Assembly: GCA_907164885.2 (NCBI GenBank)
Contig: OU015500.1
Coordinates: 49,817,533-49,881,532 of the forward strand
Direction of reading: 5' to 3'
DNA: 64,000 nt
Origin: Dolomedes plantarius
Taxonomy: Eukaryota > Arthropoda > Arachnida > Araneae > Dolomedidae
Part shown: in pieces, positions 1-11,208 of the stretch
How the letters are laid out: each line of letters begins with the position of its first letter
Numbering within the stretch: position 1 is the first letter of the stretch
The notes under the pieces: generated by a model
Told to the model about the DNA's origin: nothing
The model's database searches: none
Seen by the model: the letters and a program-made list of their open reading frames with translations, nothing else
Made by a program: the position numbers and the translations under genes

Positions 1-3000
1 AGACTAGAGTTTAAATTGGGGATCAGGTGCTACCGTTTTTCAAGTCGACCATGTGTATACTGAAAAGTTCCAAAAGAACATGCACAGAACTCATTGTACA
101 CATGCTCGACCCCTGGTTGTGCGAGCGGTAGCAAAGATTCGGTTTCTGTGATTTCGTTAGGGCACCACTGGGTGAAAAGGAGAAAGGGGGTTAATATTGA
201 AACATGAAAATATTAATGCGACACAAATTTTCAATACATAAATTCAAATTTTAATTTAAACAAAATAATCTTAAAATTGATAATGCAATATTTGATATTG
301 CAAATCTGCGGCGAACTCGTTGTAATGTGGCACATAAGTTGAATTCCCAGTTCTCAGGCATTGGTCAAAGTGAGTGTCAGTGGGGCTTGATCGGTACTTT
401 GAATTTAAGAATTTCATATTAGAAAACAAAGATTCATAAGCATAAATTCTTGGTATTAAATTCTTCTAATAAGGAATCAAAATGTTTGACAAACTAATAA
501 TAGGTGGTAGCATATCCGTCCCAATTATTTTCTAATTTTAAATTTGGGAAATGTGATAAATTATTTTTCTCCATATGCGATTTCCAGAGCGACAATTTAT
601 CTTTTAATGCATTTATCGTACTTATCATACAAGCAAGGGGAGAACGATGCTATTGAGAAATCAATCTGCTCAGTTTTTGATTTTTACGATTTTTAATTTT
701 TTTTACTAAAATTATTCATTACAAGCACGAGCGTTTATTCTTCAACTATCTAAAAATTTTCGAAATTGTTTCGCGGGCACCGCGTTGCCGACCCCTTGTG
801 TAGGGCTTCGAGCCCTTTTTGTTGGCTGGGTGTTTTGTTGCCGCCCGGAATCGGCTTTAAACTGCAGGTCCATCTACTTGTGATTGATCTGAATGGATCT
901 ACTTTTGTATGCATTTGCTACGAAACAACCAATAAATAATTTGGAGTATGTCCAAAAAATTTTTCGATAACGCTATGAAATAGTTCCCAAATTAAGCTCT
1001 TGAGTTAGTCACCCGCCTTGCCCATAGATCTGTTAACTATATTCAGAACATTTTTACTTTTTACTACTCCATTTTTAATGTTAAGTCCTCGTGTTACAAT
1101 AGTTGACCTTAGCGCTCCTAACCTACGAACCAACCTATGTTTTTAATTTACCCATATATTTTTGGGTTCTTTTAAAGAACTTTCTAAAAGTTTTTCAAAG
1201 TTTGCGTAGAAAATATATAGCTGAACAAATTTATTGCTAGTAAAGATGTTAAGAACAGTATCAGAAAAATTAGCAGCTAAGTTAGTTTAAAACACCGAAT
1301 ACGTATCTGGTACGAATACGAATACCAAATATGTATTCGAAATACGTCACAGAAGTAGCTGTAGAAAACATGTTTTACTCTAGGCGCTTAAAATTCTGGT
1401 TGAGTGCTTTTTAAAACGCCTTCAACATATCCTAATTTTGCTTTCCGTAACTGAGTATCAATAGTTGACAAAATATTACAATTAAGCTGGTTATAACGCG
1501 TGTTTTCTGGAACATCAAACCATGCGTGTTAAATAGCAAACAAACTGTAAACGAAAAGTGTGTTATTTTAATCAACTTTCACTTTTAAAATTTAGTCGAC
1601 TGCTTCGCATTCACTAATTAATTTTTTTAAAAAATATTTACATGTTTATTCACAATTTTGTTTAATCGTTTTCGTCCAGTTTCAGCTGTCGCAGGTATGT
1701 GACCCTGAAAAACACGGTGTGTGCGTAATTATGCCATTGCAAACCGGTGCATGTTTCGTAGCGAGATATCACGTTGTGACTCACAGAGAGTCAGAATATT
1801 AAATGGATTGTTTCGCTTATTTTAATAATCGTGAAAGCCATTGGAATTTTACAAGGGAAAAAATAAAATTGTGAAAATATTATAAACACGTGTGTTTTTA
1901 TTTATATTCAGACTCAATAAAAGGAAAATTAGGGCAATCTTTGAATGTTGTGTATGTAGATGTTCCTCGCTTATGTTATTAAAAGCTTGGTGAAAAGTCA
2001 ATGTTTTAAAACTTATGAAAGAACAATGACCCAGTAAAATTGCTCAAATTGTTGACAAGATTGTACTTGAGGGAAGTGTTTGGAAGGTATATGCCTTAGG
2101 CATTTCTTTTCTATTATTATTTGAGGTTGTGAAATTTATGTTAAAGGATATTATACAGCGAAATTACATGTATCTCTCATATGCAAAAACATTTAAGAGA
2201 GACATAATACAAACGTGAAAAGAAAAAATAAAATTAGTTTTTTGTAATTATAGACAGACTGCTGGATACTTATGTCTGAATCAAATACGAAAAGAAAAAG
2301 GGCGCTTTAACGTTTAAGAATCTATTTATCAGGTTTTGTCTGAACAGGAATCGCAGCATTTTGCTGTAAAATTGTGGGTAGTGAAAATGAAGACTGTTTA
2401 ATATTCCTTTTTTTAATAGTCTCAAGCGGTATTCGAAAATCAAATTTAATTTTAAACACTGTATTCTGTCTTTTCAACAAAGGTAAATGTAGATAATCAC
2501 TGTAGTTAATTTTATATATATTTTTTCTATTAAAAACTCGACCAACTTTGCATAAAATTTCTTCTGATAGCTGCTAGATTTGTAACTTGATGTGCTTAAT
2601 TTACAGTGTTTCTCGCATTTTTCTTCTGCAAAGTATGAGGAATTCAAAAGTGGAAATTCCAGGAATGCTTTGCGAAATCCAAATGTTAATCCTTTTCTTG
2701 GTATGAGTATTTTAATCTCTATGTAATTTGAGGATGAAATGACTGTTTAACAAATTACTTAACTCTTTCATCATTCCTTGCTTTCTTTTGGAACTCCTCC
2801 AAATTAAAAACACTAGTACCATTCAAGAAAGTAGTGTTCTTTTATAGGAGATAGTTATGCGACCATATTTCTGATTTCTTCATACTCTTATGTGGAATGC
2901 TATTGGAAAAATGAGTTTTTCTAATTTTCCGCCAGAATATAATTCAGTTGGTCGAATATCAGTGCGTATGTGATGCGAAAAAAAATAAATAAAATAATTT

Positions 3001-3377
3001 ATTTTCGAAGAAGATGCGCATTTCAAATAAATTCCAATAATGCATACTTTAAAACTCCTCAAGTAAGAGACACAAAATGAGACGCAATCTTGAAAATTTT
3101 CGGAGAGTAAAATCTGTCATTTCTTTTTTTTTTTTTTTTAAATTCTTTCATCTGCGATTTGGGATCTTTGAAAAGCGTTTCTTTGCATTTTCTTTAATCG
3201 CCCCAATATTTTCTATTTTTTCCCGCTTCAGATATCGCTGAAAGAAAAACAGCCCAGAAATACGAAAAAAAAAATGCTGGCGACCTTAAAACAAACACAA
3301 GAATAATCTCCATTTGGTGAAAGGAAATAGTTTTAAAACCGAGTCATCTTAAACTTTCCCTCTTCCTTCCTATCCAG
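1..3377. other. AT-rich DNA without recognisable genes
   Basis: No open frame of convincing length or composition is seen. The only longer open frame (2880-3062, minus) is lysine/isoleucine/tyrosine-rich and looks like chance in AT-rich DNA. A slightly GC-richer patch near 770-860 has no coding signature. I see no transposon termini here. Confidence 0.5.
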
Positions 3378-3547
3378 ACGGCGAAATCATCAGCCCGAGG
3401 CAGTCGCTGTGAAGCGTTCAAGGAGGAAGAAGGGCCGGATTATTTACGCCCAGGATGCCTCTCAAAACTACACACAATCTGGAATCGATATACGAACGAG
3501 CCACGCTTTGATTTCGCGCCCGTCGAATTCGGATTGAAATGCAGATA
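3378..3547 (+). CDS. candidate internal or terminal exon, unassigned
   Basis: A 170-bp, roughly 50% GC island in AT-rich flanks is preceded by a textbook 3' splice site: a pyrimidine tract (ctttccctcttccttcc) and then tatccag ending at 3377. A possible donor (GTGAGG) begins at 3548. Two plus frames are open. Frame 0 from 3378 runs to the donor and includes EEEGPDYLRPGCLSK. Frame +1 includes VKRSRRKKGRIIYAQ and ends at a TGA at 3532-3534, which would make this a last exon. The minus strand is also partly open. I recognise neither peptide. If real, it could belong to the same plus-strand gene as the PDZ exons further on, with other exons between, or to an upstream neighbour. Confidence 0.35.
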
Positions 3548-4480
3548 GTGAGGAACCTCGTCAATCTCCTCTGCATTTCGTTGAGTGTCCCGGAGTAATT
3601 TTTTGTTAATGTTCTGGGGCATGTTTTTGAATTTGTTTACTTTTTCTCTCAATCGCATTTTAATAAGAAATTTTGTCGAACGCCTTCTACATTATTTAAA
3701 ACAGTAGGGCCTCAAGATTTGTTTGGCTACACAAAACAGCAATAACGAAAATTGCATACGCACACAAAAAAAGGGGGCTAAAATGGAATGTTTGGAAAAT
3801 TTTGATCAATACGAATATTTAGGGAATTTTAATACATACTAGACTATTCGTAATCCGTAGAGTCACGGTTAGGAAGAATTCAAGATAAGTCCAGTGTTTT
3901 CCCGAAAGACATTTTAAGTAATTTAAGTAAATATTTCAGTTCATTTGTGTTATTGATAATCGATATTTCAATGAATAACTTCTCTAAGCTCAACCAAAAG
4001 TGGTTTTGACGTTTTTTTTGGGTTGTCTATGCCATCTTTAAAAAAAACTCGGACATTTTCCTTTATTTTTCTTCGCTTTAGAGCCAAATTGCCGTCACTT
4101 TCCTCAAAATAAAATACTCTTGCCCGAAGACAAACATTGCTTTTCTAGTGAATGTCGTAGCTCGAATTAACTCTTGTTTTTATCACTTTTTAAGACAATT
4201 TTTTGCCATGTCTGACAACGTTAAGAATTAATTTTAATTTTATGAATCAGTTGATGGCATCTTTCCATCGGGCATTCACTAAAAATTAGAACAAACCTCT
4301 AAAATTGCAGAAGGGGATCTTATAAGAACTGCAACCTTAAAACGTCCAGAATTCAGTAAAAAAAAAGTTTTTTTCTTTTTTTTCCGGCCTCTATGTTCTC
4401 GATGAAATATATATTTGAGGAAAGTGAGAGAAAGGCGATAAAATTTTATTTTAAATTATTTTCTGAGAATTTTAAGTCGT
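3548..4480. other. AT-rich spacer left of the LTR element
   Basis: No gene or repeat terminus was recognised. The last four bases (TCGT, 4477-4480) are the left copy of the target-site duplication of the LTR retrotransposon that follows. Confidence 0.5.
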
Positions 4481-5147
4481 TGTCATAACGTGGCCGACAA
4501 CAAGCCAACACAATCTCACACGAGATCAAATAAATCCGACTCATATTTGAGATAAGCAGAGGCGCGAAATTAAATTAAAATTAAGTTCTTTTATTAGAAC
4601 TCACTATATACAAAATATTTACAGTTAGCCGTTCGGCTATTACTATGCATTAGATTTGCTAGTCGTGCATGGAACTAGCCCCTGGTCTCACAAAAAAAAA
4701 CTGTCTTATCAGCTTCCCCACGCTGACCATCCTCTCGACTTCGCCTCTGCCAACTGACTCCCTGTTCCTTCTTCCAGTCACCTCCAAGCAGACTTTCCCC
4801 CCTCCGAGGGGGTTGGATTTCACTTCCGCCACCGGACGCCTTGTGCGGTCTTTGTCTTTGCCGTGCTGGTCACTTTCCAGTCAGACCAACCCCTGAAAAC
4901 TTTTTCATAAAGAGCATCGGCTAGTTCTCTGCCGATCTTTGTCCTGTGGCATTTCCGGCCAAGGTCCGTCTGCCCCATGGCGAACTGAAATTAATGATGC
5001 ACCCTAGAATAACAAAAACTATTATCTGGGTTTTTCTATGGGTAGCCCCTTGAACCTTTAGAATGCTGGGTTCCGCGTCTCAGCTTCATTGTACACAATT
5101 GTCCTGTGAACGTTGTGAGAACGCATGGGATGTTGCACGACATCACA
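4481..5147 (-). repeat. 3' LTR (element read on minus strand)
   Basis: This 667-bp LTR is identical to 10542-11208 except at 5075 (g here, a at 11136). It has TG...CA termini and TCGT flanks. The open frame at 4669-4896 inside it recurs in the other LTR and is not taken as a gene. Confidence 0.93.
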
Positions 5148-5160
5148 GCTCCCTCCCCCT
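5148..5160 (-). other. polypurine tract for plus-strand priming
   Basis: Read on the minus strand this is AGGGGGAGGGAGC, directly next to the LTR start, which is the expected position for second-strand priming. It fixes the polarity of the element. Confidence 0.8.
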
Positions 5161-5531
5161 AAGAAAGTCCAAAGATCTTCTTTGGGGGTATCCAAAGTTC
5201 GGATAATTACTTCAATATTAAGATATGAGATTGTGTTCTTTTAAGTTTTCCCAGAGAGATTCATGCGCGAGGGAATCTATCTTCCCACTCTTAAATTTCC
5301 TGCCAAGCATTAAGTGCTTCCGTTGTCACTAATTACGTTAAAAGTCATAATTACGCGTACTCAGTTTTGGAATTACATTCTTTTTTCTTTTTTACTGGGT
5401 ATATATATTTCACTTGATACACCACCACCACTCAAGATATAGCACAAGTCTATACAGAGTACATGACAACACATTTCAGGAAATCTATTACATAAAACTC
5501 TTAGCTACAACAATACCACCACTTAACCTTA

Positions 5532-5785
5532 AATACATATATCATACCTAAAAAACAATACAAACACTCAAAATCTTAGATACATATATCATACTAAAAA
5601 AAACAATGCAACCACTCAAGATCTTAGTTACACATATCATACTTAGAAATAAAAACAATACAAACACTCAAAATCTTAGATACATATATCATACTTAAAA
5701 AAACAATGCAACCACTTATGATCTTAGTTACACATATCATACTTAGAAATAAAAACAATACAAACACTCCAAGTCTTAGTTACAT
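5532..5785 (-). repeat. about five tandem 50-bp repeats inside the LTR element
   Basis: The motif tacatatatcatac or cacatatcatactt recurs near 5534, 5581, 5631, 5681 and 5731. Alternate copies are more alike (5581 and 5681), giving a 100-bp higher-order unit. It lies in the non-coding part downstream of the gag-like ORF. Confidence 0.7.
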
Positions 5786-7189
5786 GCCCAATTTTTCAGT
5801 CCTTGTCACTGAACTTAAAATGAACCTTTAAAATAGTACTTTTCACTACACTAGAATAAGCACTCGAAACCACTGTGTCACCTCTAGGTATACACAACCT
5901 GAATACATGGGCTTAGACAAAAATGGCCCACTCACATAACTATGGCTACACATAAATCCTTACTACTATTTTAAATATAACCAGTTTACCTAAATAACAC
6001 ATTTAAATATAGCCTATTTAACTCAAAACCTATTACTCTTAGAATACGACTCTTGCCACTCTAACAGGTGATGATTCAATACTGATAGGTCCATTTAAAT
6101 GTAGCATACACAATACACGTGACACTGCCTTTATGCAGGACATAAAATATTAGCACAACATCAAGCTTATCACCTGCTCGTCACAAGACTCACAGTATTT
6201 TTTTTGTTAATTACAGGACATTTTAATTTTTCCTATTTTACCAAAAGTATTTTAATTTCTTCCCATTAATCGTTGGTCCCCAACACTGACTCAACGTAAC
6301 ATTTAATTTAATCAATTACCTAAACTCGAATTGAATATCAAACAAAACAACTAAAGAAAATTACTTTCATCAAGAAAAATGGATCCGAACAAAATTTTTC
6401 ACTATGTTAAATTCTTCAACATTAAAAAGGGTTCCAACCCCAAATTCATTTTCTGATTTATTCATCAAAGAAATAACGGATCCAGACATACACATTCACT
6501 CATTATGAGTGCGGGACATTTCTTTTGAACAATACCCCGTCATCACATGGAAGTTGTCATTATCTTTAATACATTAACAATACCTAGAACCGAAATCTCA
6601 TTTCACTACATATTTAAACAATTTACTTCCATTAAACACTTGATATTCCAATTTTCAATATTTTACATAACATTACTTGACCCACAATTGGTAAATTAAG
6701 ATTCATATAACATAGAATCTACACGATTTATTTGGATTTTCACCTATCAGTTCATCCTGAACTAAAAACCTAACAATGGGCAAAACCGTCTAAGTTTTCA
6801 TTCACGATACAGAACAGTCACACAATTGGACATAATACAACAAAAAAAACCTTAAATACTTTTCACCGTTGAACACAATGCAAATCGTTAAATAATTTCC
6901 ATACATCAATAATCAATATTAATTGGCCATCTTACTCATGCATGCACAAATGAATTAAACTTAATTACAAAAATTCATCACAATAAATCCAATAATCACA
7001 ATAATCACTATACATTCAATTCTTAGGCTATGAAATCACCAACATATTTAAAGTCGTACAATTCATAATTATAATTATATCATTATTTCTTAAATTATGT
7101 ATTCACACTCAATTTAATACATTAATACAGTTCACAATATATTATTAATATTTATTCATTAATTTATGTAAATATCCTCATAACCTAAA

Positions 7190-9382
7190 TTAATGCAAAT
7201 GCATTTTACCCTCAGAAATTTTCATGAGAATCCTAACTCTCTCGTGCCGGTTCAGCTTGAATCTAGCAGTAATTTTCCTACTGACACCAAATTTGAATTG
7301 ATCCGCTGCCCACGAAAGTTTCTCCCTAGGTTCTCGTAAATTCCCAATTTCCTTCATTTTTACTTTAACCGAATTCCACAATGCTTTCTTTCGCCTACGT
7401 CTTAGGAAATTTTGCAATTGCTCAGCTGATTGACGATTATTCCCTTCGTTTACGCATTCACAATTCTTTACAGATTCAACTGCGTTGCGGAAACCTATTT
7501 CGTGCTCGATTACTTTCACAGCACTCAACTCAAAACCCAAAATTTTGAAAGATTCAGATCTCGGACAACCCTGCCCTGATAATTTAACCTTATCACTTCG
7601 AGGGTTTTCCTTCCTTTCAAAATCTTGCCTGGTATTGATTTTCTCCCAGGGAATCCACCACGAAATTTCTCGCTCTAACTTTTCCTCACTATTCTCAAGT
7701 AAGGTGCAAATGTATACAATAGCTTTCCCTGCGATAACTACCATAATTGCTTCATAATGCGTCGCTACAATTACAACCATTTCTGCTACAATAGGGAGAA
7801 GGGTATCCGTCTTACAGAACAAACCTATTCTGCATCTGACCTTTTTCCGTAACTTATAATTCCACAGTTTGACCACTTCGGGGTTCACTAAACGCGGCTC
7901 TAACCAACTAACAGGATAACATCGTGATTTACCCTTCCCATAGTTAGTCTCACCATTTAACTTATTGACCAAAACCTTCCCATTACAGGGTTTCCCTTTC
8001 CGACCCCTTAATCTTTCCGGTTGGACAATCCACTTCGTTCCCAATCCTTTTAATCTTATCTGTCCTAAACCTGAATTCTCTTTTGTCGGTGGGTTCTCTT
8101 GTTCTCCCAAAAACCATATGGGGGAACTTTCCCTTTTCGCCACGCGAATACTACTCTCTGTTTTCCCCTGAAAACCGTACAAAACGCCTCGTGCGAACAA
8201 AAACCTTTCAGGTTCAATACAGCCGTCCCTCGACTCCTGTTTTCCTGGAATCGGTAAGCGAGGCTCAAATTCTGAACTCGCCCTCAACTGATTTTCGCCC
8301 CGTCTACTGCAATCGGTCAACGCAAGGGGATTTTCCTTTGCGCTATTCGAAAATCCTGTTTCCGATCTATTATATTCTAATTTCTCTCGGTTTCTACCTT
8401 CTTGAAACTCCTCTAGGCTTTTACTTCCCAGAATTTCACCCGCGGGGTTATTTAGTTCAATACTTTCCTTCGCGCTACAAACGGAATGACTCGTTTTTTC
8501 TAACGGAAACTTGTTTTCCTTCCCCTCCGATTTTCCGGGTACTTCAGTTGGTTGAATTAAAACTCCGGTTTTCCCAACCTCCTCAGGACTCACCAGCTTA
8601 GAGTTACTGCTTTTACCTAAATTAGTTTCAACGCTAACCCCACTATCCGTTCCTTTTTTCTGAATAGCTACCAGAGGCGAAATTCCTGGACCTGTGTCCC
8701 CTGTACACAACCTATCCGTTTTATTTTCCCGAATAGCCATACTAGGCGAATTTTCTGGGCCTGTGTCCCCTGTACACAACCCATCCGTTTTATTTTCCCG
8801 AATAGCCCCACTAGGCGAATTTTCTGTACCTGTGTCCCCTGTACACAACCTATCCGCTTCAACTGGTTTAATCGCAATTTCTTCGTAAAATTTTATTGAT
8901 TGCAAAAATTCTCTTAAAATTAACAACTCTTCACTATGACGTAACTTAAGTTCATCTCGAATGCCGAATTCTACTTCACTCTCAAGATCAAAGTTTAATT
9001 GTTTTAGATTTTCTATAGTCTCTTTATGGTTTCGCACAAATGACTCTTTGTCAAATTTGAATTCCTCTGACATTCCCGCGACTAAAGTTTTAACATCAGG
9101 GTCTAACGAAGTTCCCGTGGGCCTTCTGATTCTCGCCAGTTCCAACGCTCTATGTCGTTTTCGCTTTTCTAATTCCCAAGCTTGTTTTTCTCTTTCCCTT
9201 TCTGATTCTAGAGAATTTTTCGCATATTGTTCGTCAAAATCTGACGCTCCTACAATTTGCCTTATAATTCTTAGCTTTATGTCTGACATCGACACATTAG
9301 CATCGAATTTTGCTGCCAATGTCAGCAGGACACTTTTACTATATTTAGCCAGAAATAGCTCCATTTCGGTAAATTCTGCCAT
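7190..9382 (-). CDS. gag-like protein of LTR retrotransposon, 730 aa
   Basis: An intact 730-residue ORF, the only long one in the window. Residues 1-90 contain a short helical region (KYSKSVLLTLAAKF, then MSDIKLRIIRQIVG) followed by a highly charged helix (ESEREREKQAWELEKRKRH). I recognise this arrangement from gag-like proteins of Ty3-type elements in arachnids (SAP-like N-terminus plus charged coiled coil). Around residues 175-250 there are three 23-aa repeats, each beginning LCTGDTG. The centre is Ser/Glu/Lys-rich and looks disordered. A short hydrophobic stretch (about IVAEMVVIVATHYEAIMVVI) sits near residues 530-550. I see no CCHC zinc knuckle and no protease, RT or integrase motif. The opposite-strand open frames (for example 8083-8601) are shadows. 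The role as structural gag is inferred from position between LTRs and from the N-terminus. Confidence 0.75.
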   Translation of the reverse strand: MAEFTEMELFLAKYSKSVLLTLAAKFDANVSMSDIKLRIIRQIVGASDFDEQYAKNSLESEREREKQAWELEKRKRHRALELARIRRPTGTSLDPDVKTLVAGMSEEFKFDKESFVRNHKETIENLKQLNFDLESEVEFGIRDELKLRHSEELLILREFLQSIKFYEEIAIKPVEADRLCTGDTGTENSPSGAIRENKTDGLCTGDTGPENSPSMAIRENKTDRLCTGDTGPGISPLVAIQKKGTDSGVSVETNLGKSSNSKLVSPEEVGKTGVLIQPTEVPGKSEGKENKFPLEKTSHSVCSAKESIELNNPAGEILGSKSLEEFQEGRNREKLEYNRSETGFSNSAKENPLALTDCSRRGENQLRASSEFEPRLPIPGKQESRDGCIEPERFLFARGVLYGFQGKTESSIRVAKRESSPIWFLGEQENPPTKENSGLGQIRLKGLGTKWIVQPERLRGRKGKPCNGKVLVNKLNGETNYGKGKSRCYPVSWLEPRLVNPEVVKLWNYKLRKKVRCRIGLFCKTDTLLPIVAEMVVIVATHYEAIMVVIAGKAIVYICTLLENSEEKLEREISWWIPWEKINTRQDFERKENPRSDKVKLSGQGCPRSESFKILGFELSAVKVIEHEIGFRNAVESVKNCECVNEGNNRQSAEQLQNFLRRRRKKALWNSVKVKMKEIGNLREPREKLSWAADQFKFGVSRKITARFKLNRHERVRILMKISEGKMHLH
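8668..8870 (-). repeat. three 69-bp tandem repeats within the gag-like ORF
   Basis: The segment cctgtgtcccctgtacacaa starts at about 8690, 8759 and 8828, exactly 69 bp (23 codons) apart, so the frame is kept. The first two copies in protein order are closer to each other than to the third. Confidence 0.85.
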
Positions 9383-10521
9383 AATTTCCCAAATTTTTCA
9401 ATAACACTACAAAATACACTTATCTATATACTAGTTTTCAACCTCAATATCAAAACTCCTTGATATTCTGAAATTCACTACATTTATATCAATTCAAAAT
9501 ACACTCAATAATAGGTAATCCCTTAAAATGATATCAACACAATGAACATGCACTTAATACTTAATAACTTAATATTTGCACATAAATCCACTTCTTGCAC
9601 AAATCACTCATTAGTATATAAAGTTTCAAAATTATATTAAAACACAAAAATACTCTACGTATTATCTTTAAAATCTGAACTTCATACCGAAATCAAAACA
9701 ATTAGCAAAATATTAAATTTCAAGTTAATATCTTTATCCAAATACCCTGAGCAACTGCTCAATTCGAAACAGATATTATAAAAAATAATACACCTTGTAT
9801 TAAAAATTCCACATTAATCAATGCACAATAAACCTTAGCAATAAGCTAATTTTCAAATGATAACACAATACCCTTAGCACTAAGCTAAACTTTTAAAAGA
9901 ATACAAAAATACACTTGATTCAGAACAATATAACAACCAATATATATATCTTGTGTATTTTTCATACACTCATACCCTAATAAATTGACACTTTCGGTTT
10001 CTCTCAATTTATTACATGCAGTGTACTTCTTTTCCAAAACTGAGTTTTTCCCTTAAACAAAGCAAAACCCTGGTGTAACAATTCAAATAAAATTACCTTA
10101 TTCGAACACACAAGCCAGCATAACTATTACTTCGCTTAATACCCAGTTACATAATTATGTCCACTTCAATTAAGTATTTCAACCAAATCAAATTAAACCG
10201 CTCTAAACAAAATTTTTCAAAATCCTGAAATTTTGTACCCCTAGAACTTTTAATTTAATTTACGTTCGCATTTACCTTAACTTACAATCCGCCTAGACAA
10301 ATCCTATCAAATCTCTCTGGATTTAACTTAAAAGACATACCTCAGCTTGAAGAACTCTTCCACTCTGCTGCAAGGTGAACTCCTAGGCTTTCCGGCTTGT
10401 AGTTATTTCTTGGTCATAGATGAACGTCGACGCTTTTCCGAGACTTCTTTCACGTCCACAGCGCATTCCAGTTGAAATCGTAAAGGAGTGGCAGGTCCGG
10501 TGTCTTTTTTTCTAGACCACC

Positions 10522-10539
10522 ATCTCACCGCTGCCACCA
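10522..10539 (-). other. primer-binding site, tRNA-Leu type
   Basis: Two bases inside the 5' LTR edge, the minus strand reads TGGTGGCAGCGGTGAGAT. From known metazoan tRNA-Leu (AAG/TAG) 3' ends, the expected site is TGGTGGCAGCGGTGGGAT, which differs at one base. Other tRNAs I know fit worse. Confidence 0.75.
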
Positions 10540-10541
10540 GT

Positions 10542-11208
10542 TGTCATAACGTGGCCGACAACAAGCCAACACAATCTCACACGAGATCAAATAAATCCGA
10601 CTCATATTTGAGATAAGCAGAGGCGCGAAATTAAATTAAAATTAAGTTCTTTTATTAGAACTCACTATATACAAAATATTTACAGTTAGCCGTTCGGCTA
10701 TTACTATGCATTAGATTTGCTAGTCGTGCATGGAACTAGCCCCTGGTCTCACAAAAAAAAACTGTCTTATCAGCTTCCCCACGCTGACCATCCTCTCGAC
10801 TTCGCCTCTGCCAACTGACTCCCTGTTCCTTCTTCCAGTCACCTCCAAGCAGACTTTCCCCCCTCCGAGGGGGTTGGATTTCACTTCCGCCACCGGACGC
10901 CTTGTGCGGTCTTTGTCTTTGCCGTGCTGGTCACTTTCCAGTCAGACCAACCCCTGAAAACTTTTTCATAAAGAGCATCGGCTAGTTCTCTGCCGATCTT
11001 TGTCCTGTGGCATTTCCGGCCAAGGTCCGTCTGCCCCATGGCGAACTGAAATTAATGATGCACCCTAGAATAACAAAAACTATTATCTGGGTTTTTCTAT
11101 GGGTAGCCCCTTGAACCTTTAGAATGCTGGGTTCCACGTCTCAGCTTCATTGTACACAATTGTCCTGTGAACGTTGTGAGAACGCATGGGATGTTGCACG
11201 ACATCACA
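10542..11208 (-). repeat. 5' LTR (element read on minus strand)
   Basis: This 667-bp partner of 4481-5147 has one mismatch (11136). It should contain the element promoter, initiating on the minus strand toward the gag-like ORF. The TCGT after 11208 is the right target duplication. Confidence 0.93.

Larger units (their letters stand above)
4481..11208 (-). mobile_element. complete young LTR retrotransposon, gag-like ORF only
   Basis: Two 667-bp direct repeats at a constant offset of 6061 bp (4481-5147 and 10542-11208) begin TGTCATAACG and end ACATCACA. They are flanked by a 4-bp duplication TCGT (4477-4480 and 11209-11212). Polarity is minus: a polypurine tract (5148-5160 read on minus) abuts the left LTR, and a primer-binding site (10522-10539 read on minus) abuts the right LTR. 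Between them lies one long ORF (7190-9382, minus), with an approximately 1.1 kb leader and 2 kb of non-coding DNA downstream of it. No protease, reverse transcriptase, RNase H or integrase was found, so the element is non-autonomous. The 4-bp duplication and the gag type suggest the Ty3/gypsy group. The single LTR mismatch implies a very recent insertion. Confidence 0.93.

Noticed and set aside
1665..1700. Tiny exon candidate ending CAG|GTATGT
   Set aside because: Only a donor-like site is convincing; no protein evidence and a stop occurs shortly upstream in one frame.
4669..4896. 75-codon ORF repeated at 10730-10957
   Set aside because: Both copies are inside the two LTRs on the strand opposite to the element; duplication is explained by the LTRs, not by a gene family.
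8083..8601. 172-codon plus-strand ORF
   Set aside because: Lies antisense to the intact 730-aa gag-like ORF and is a shadow with no recognisable domain.
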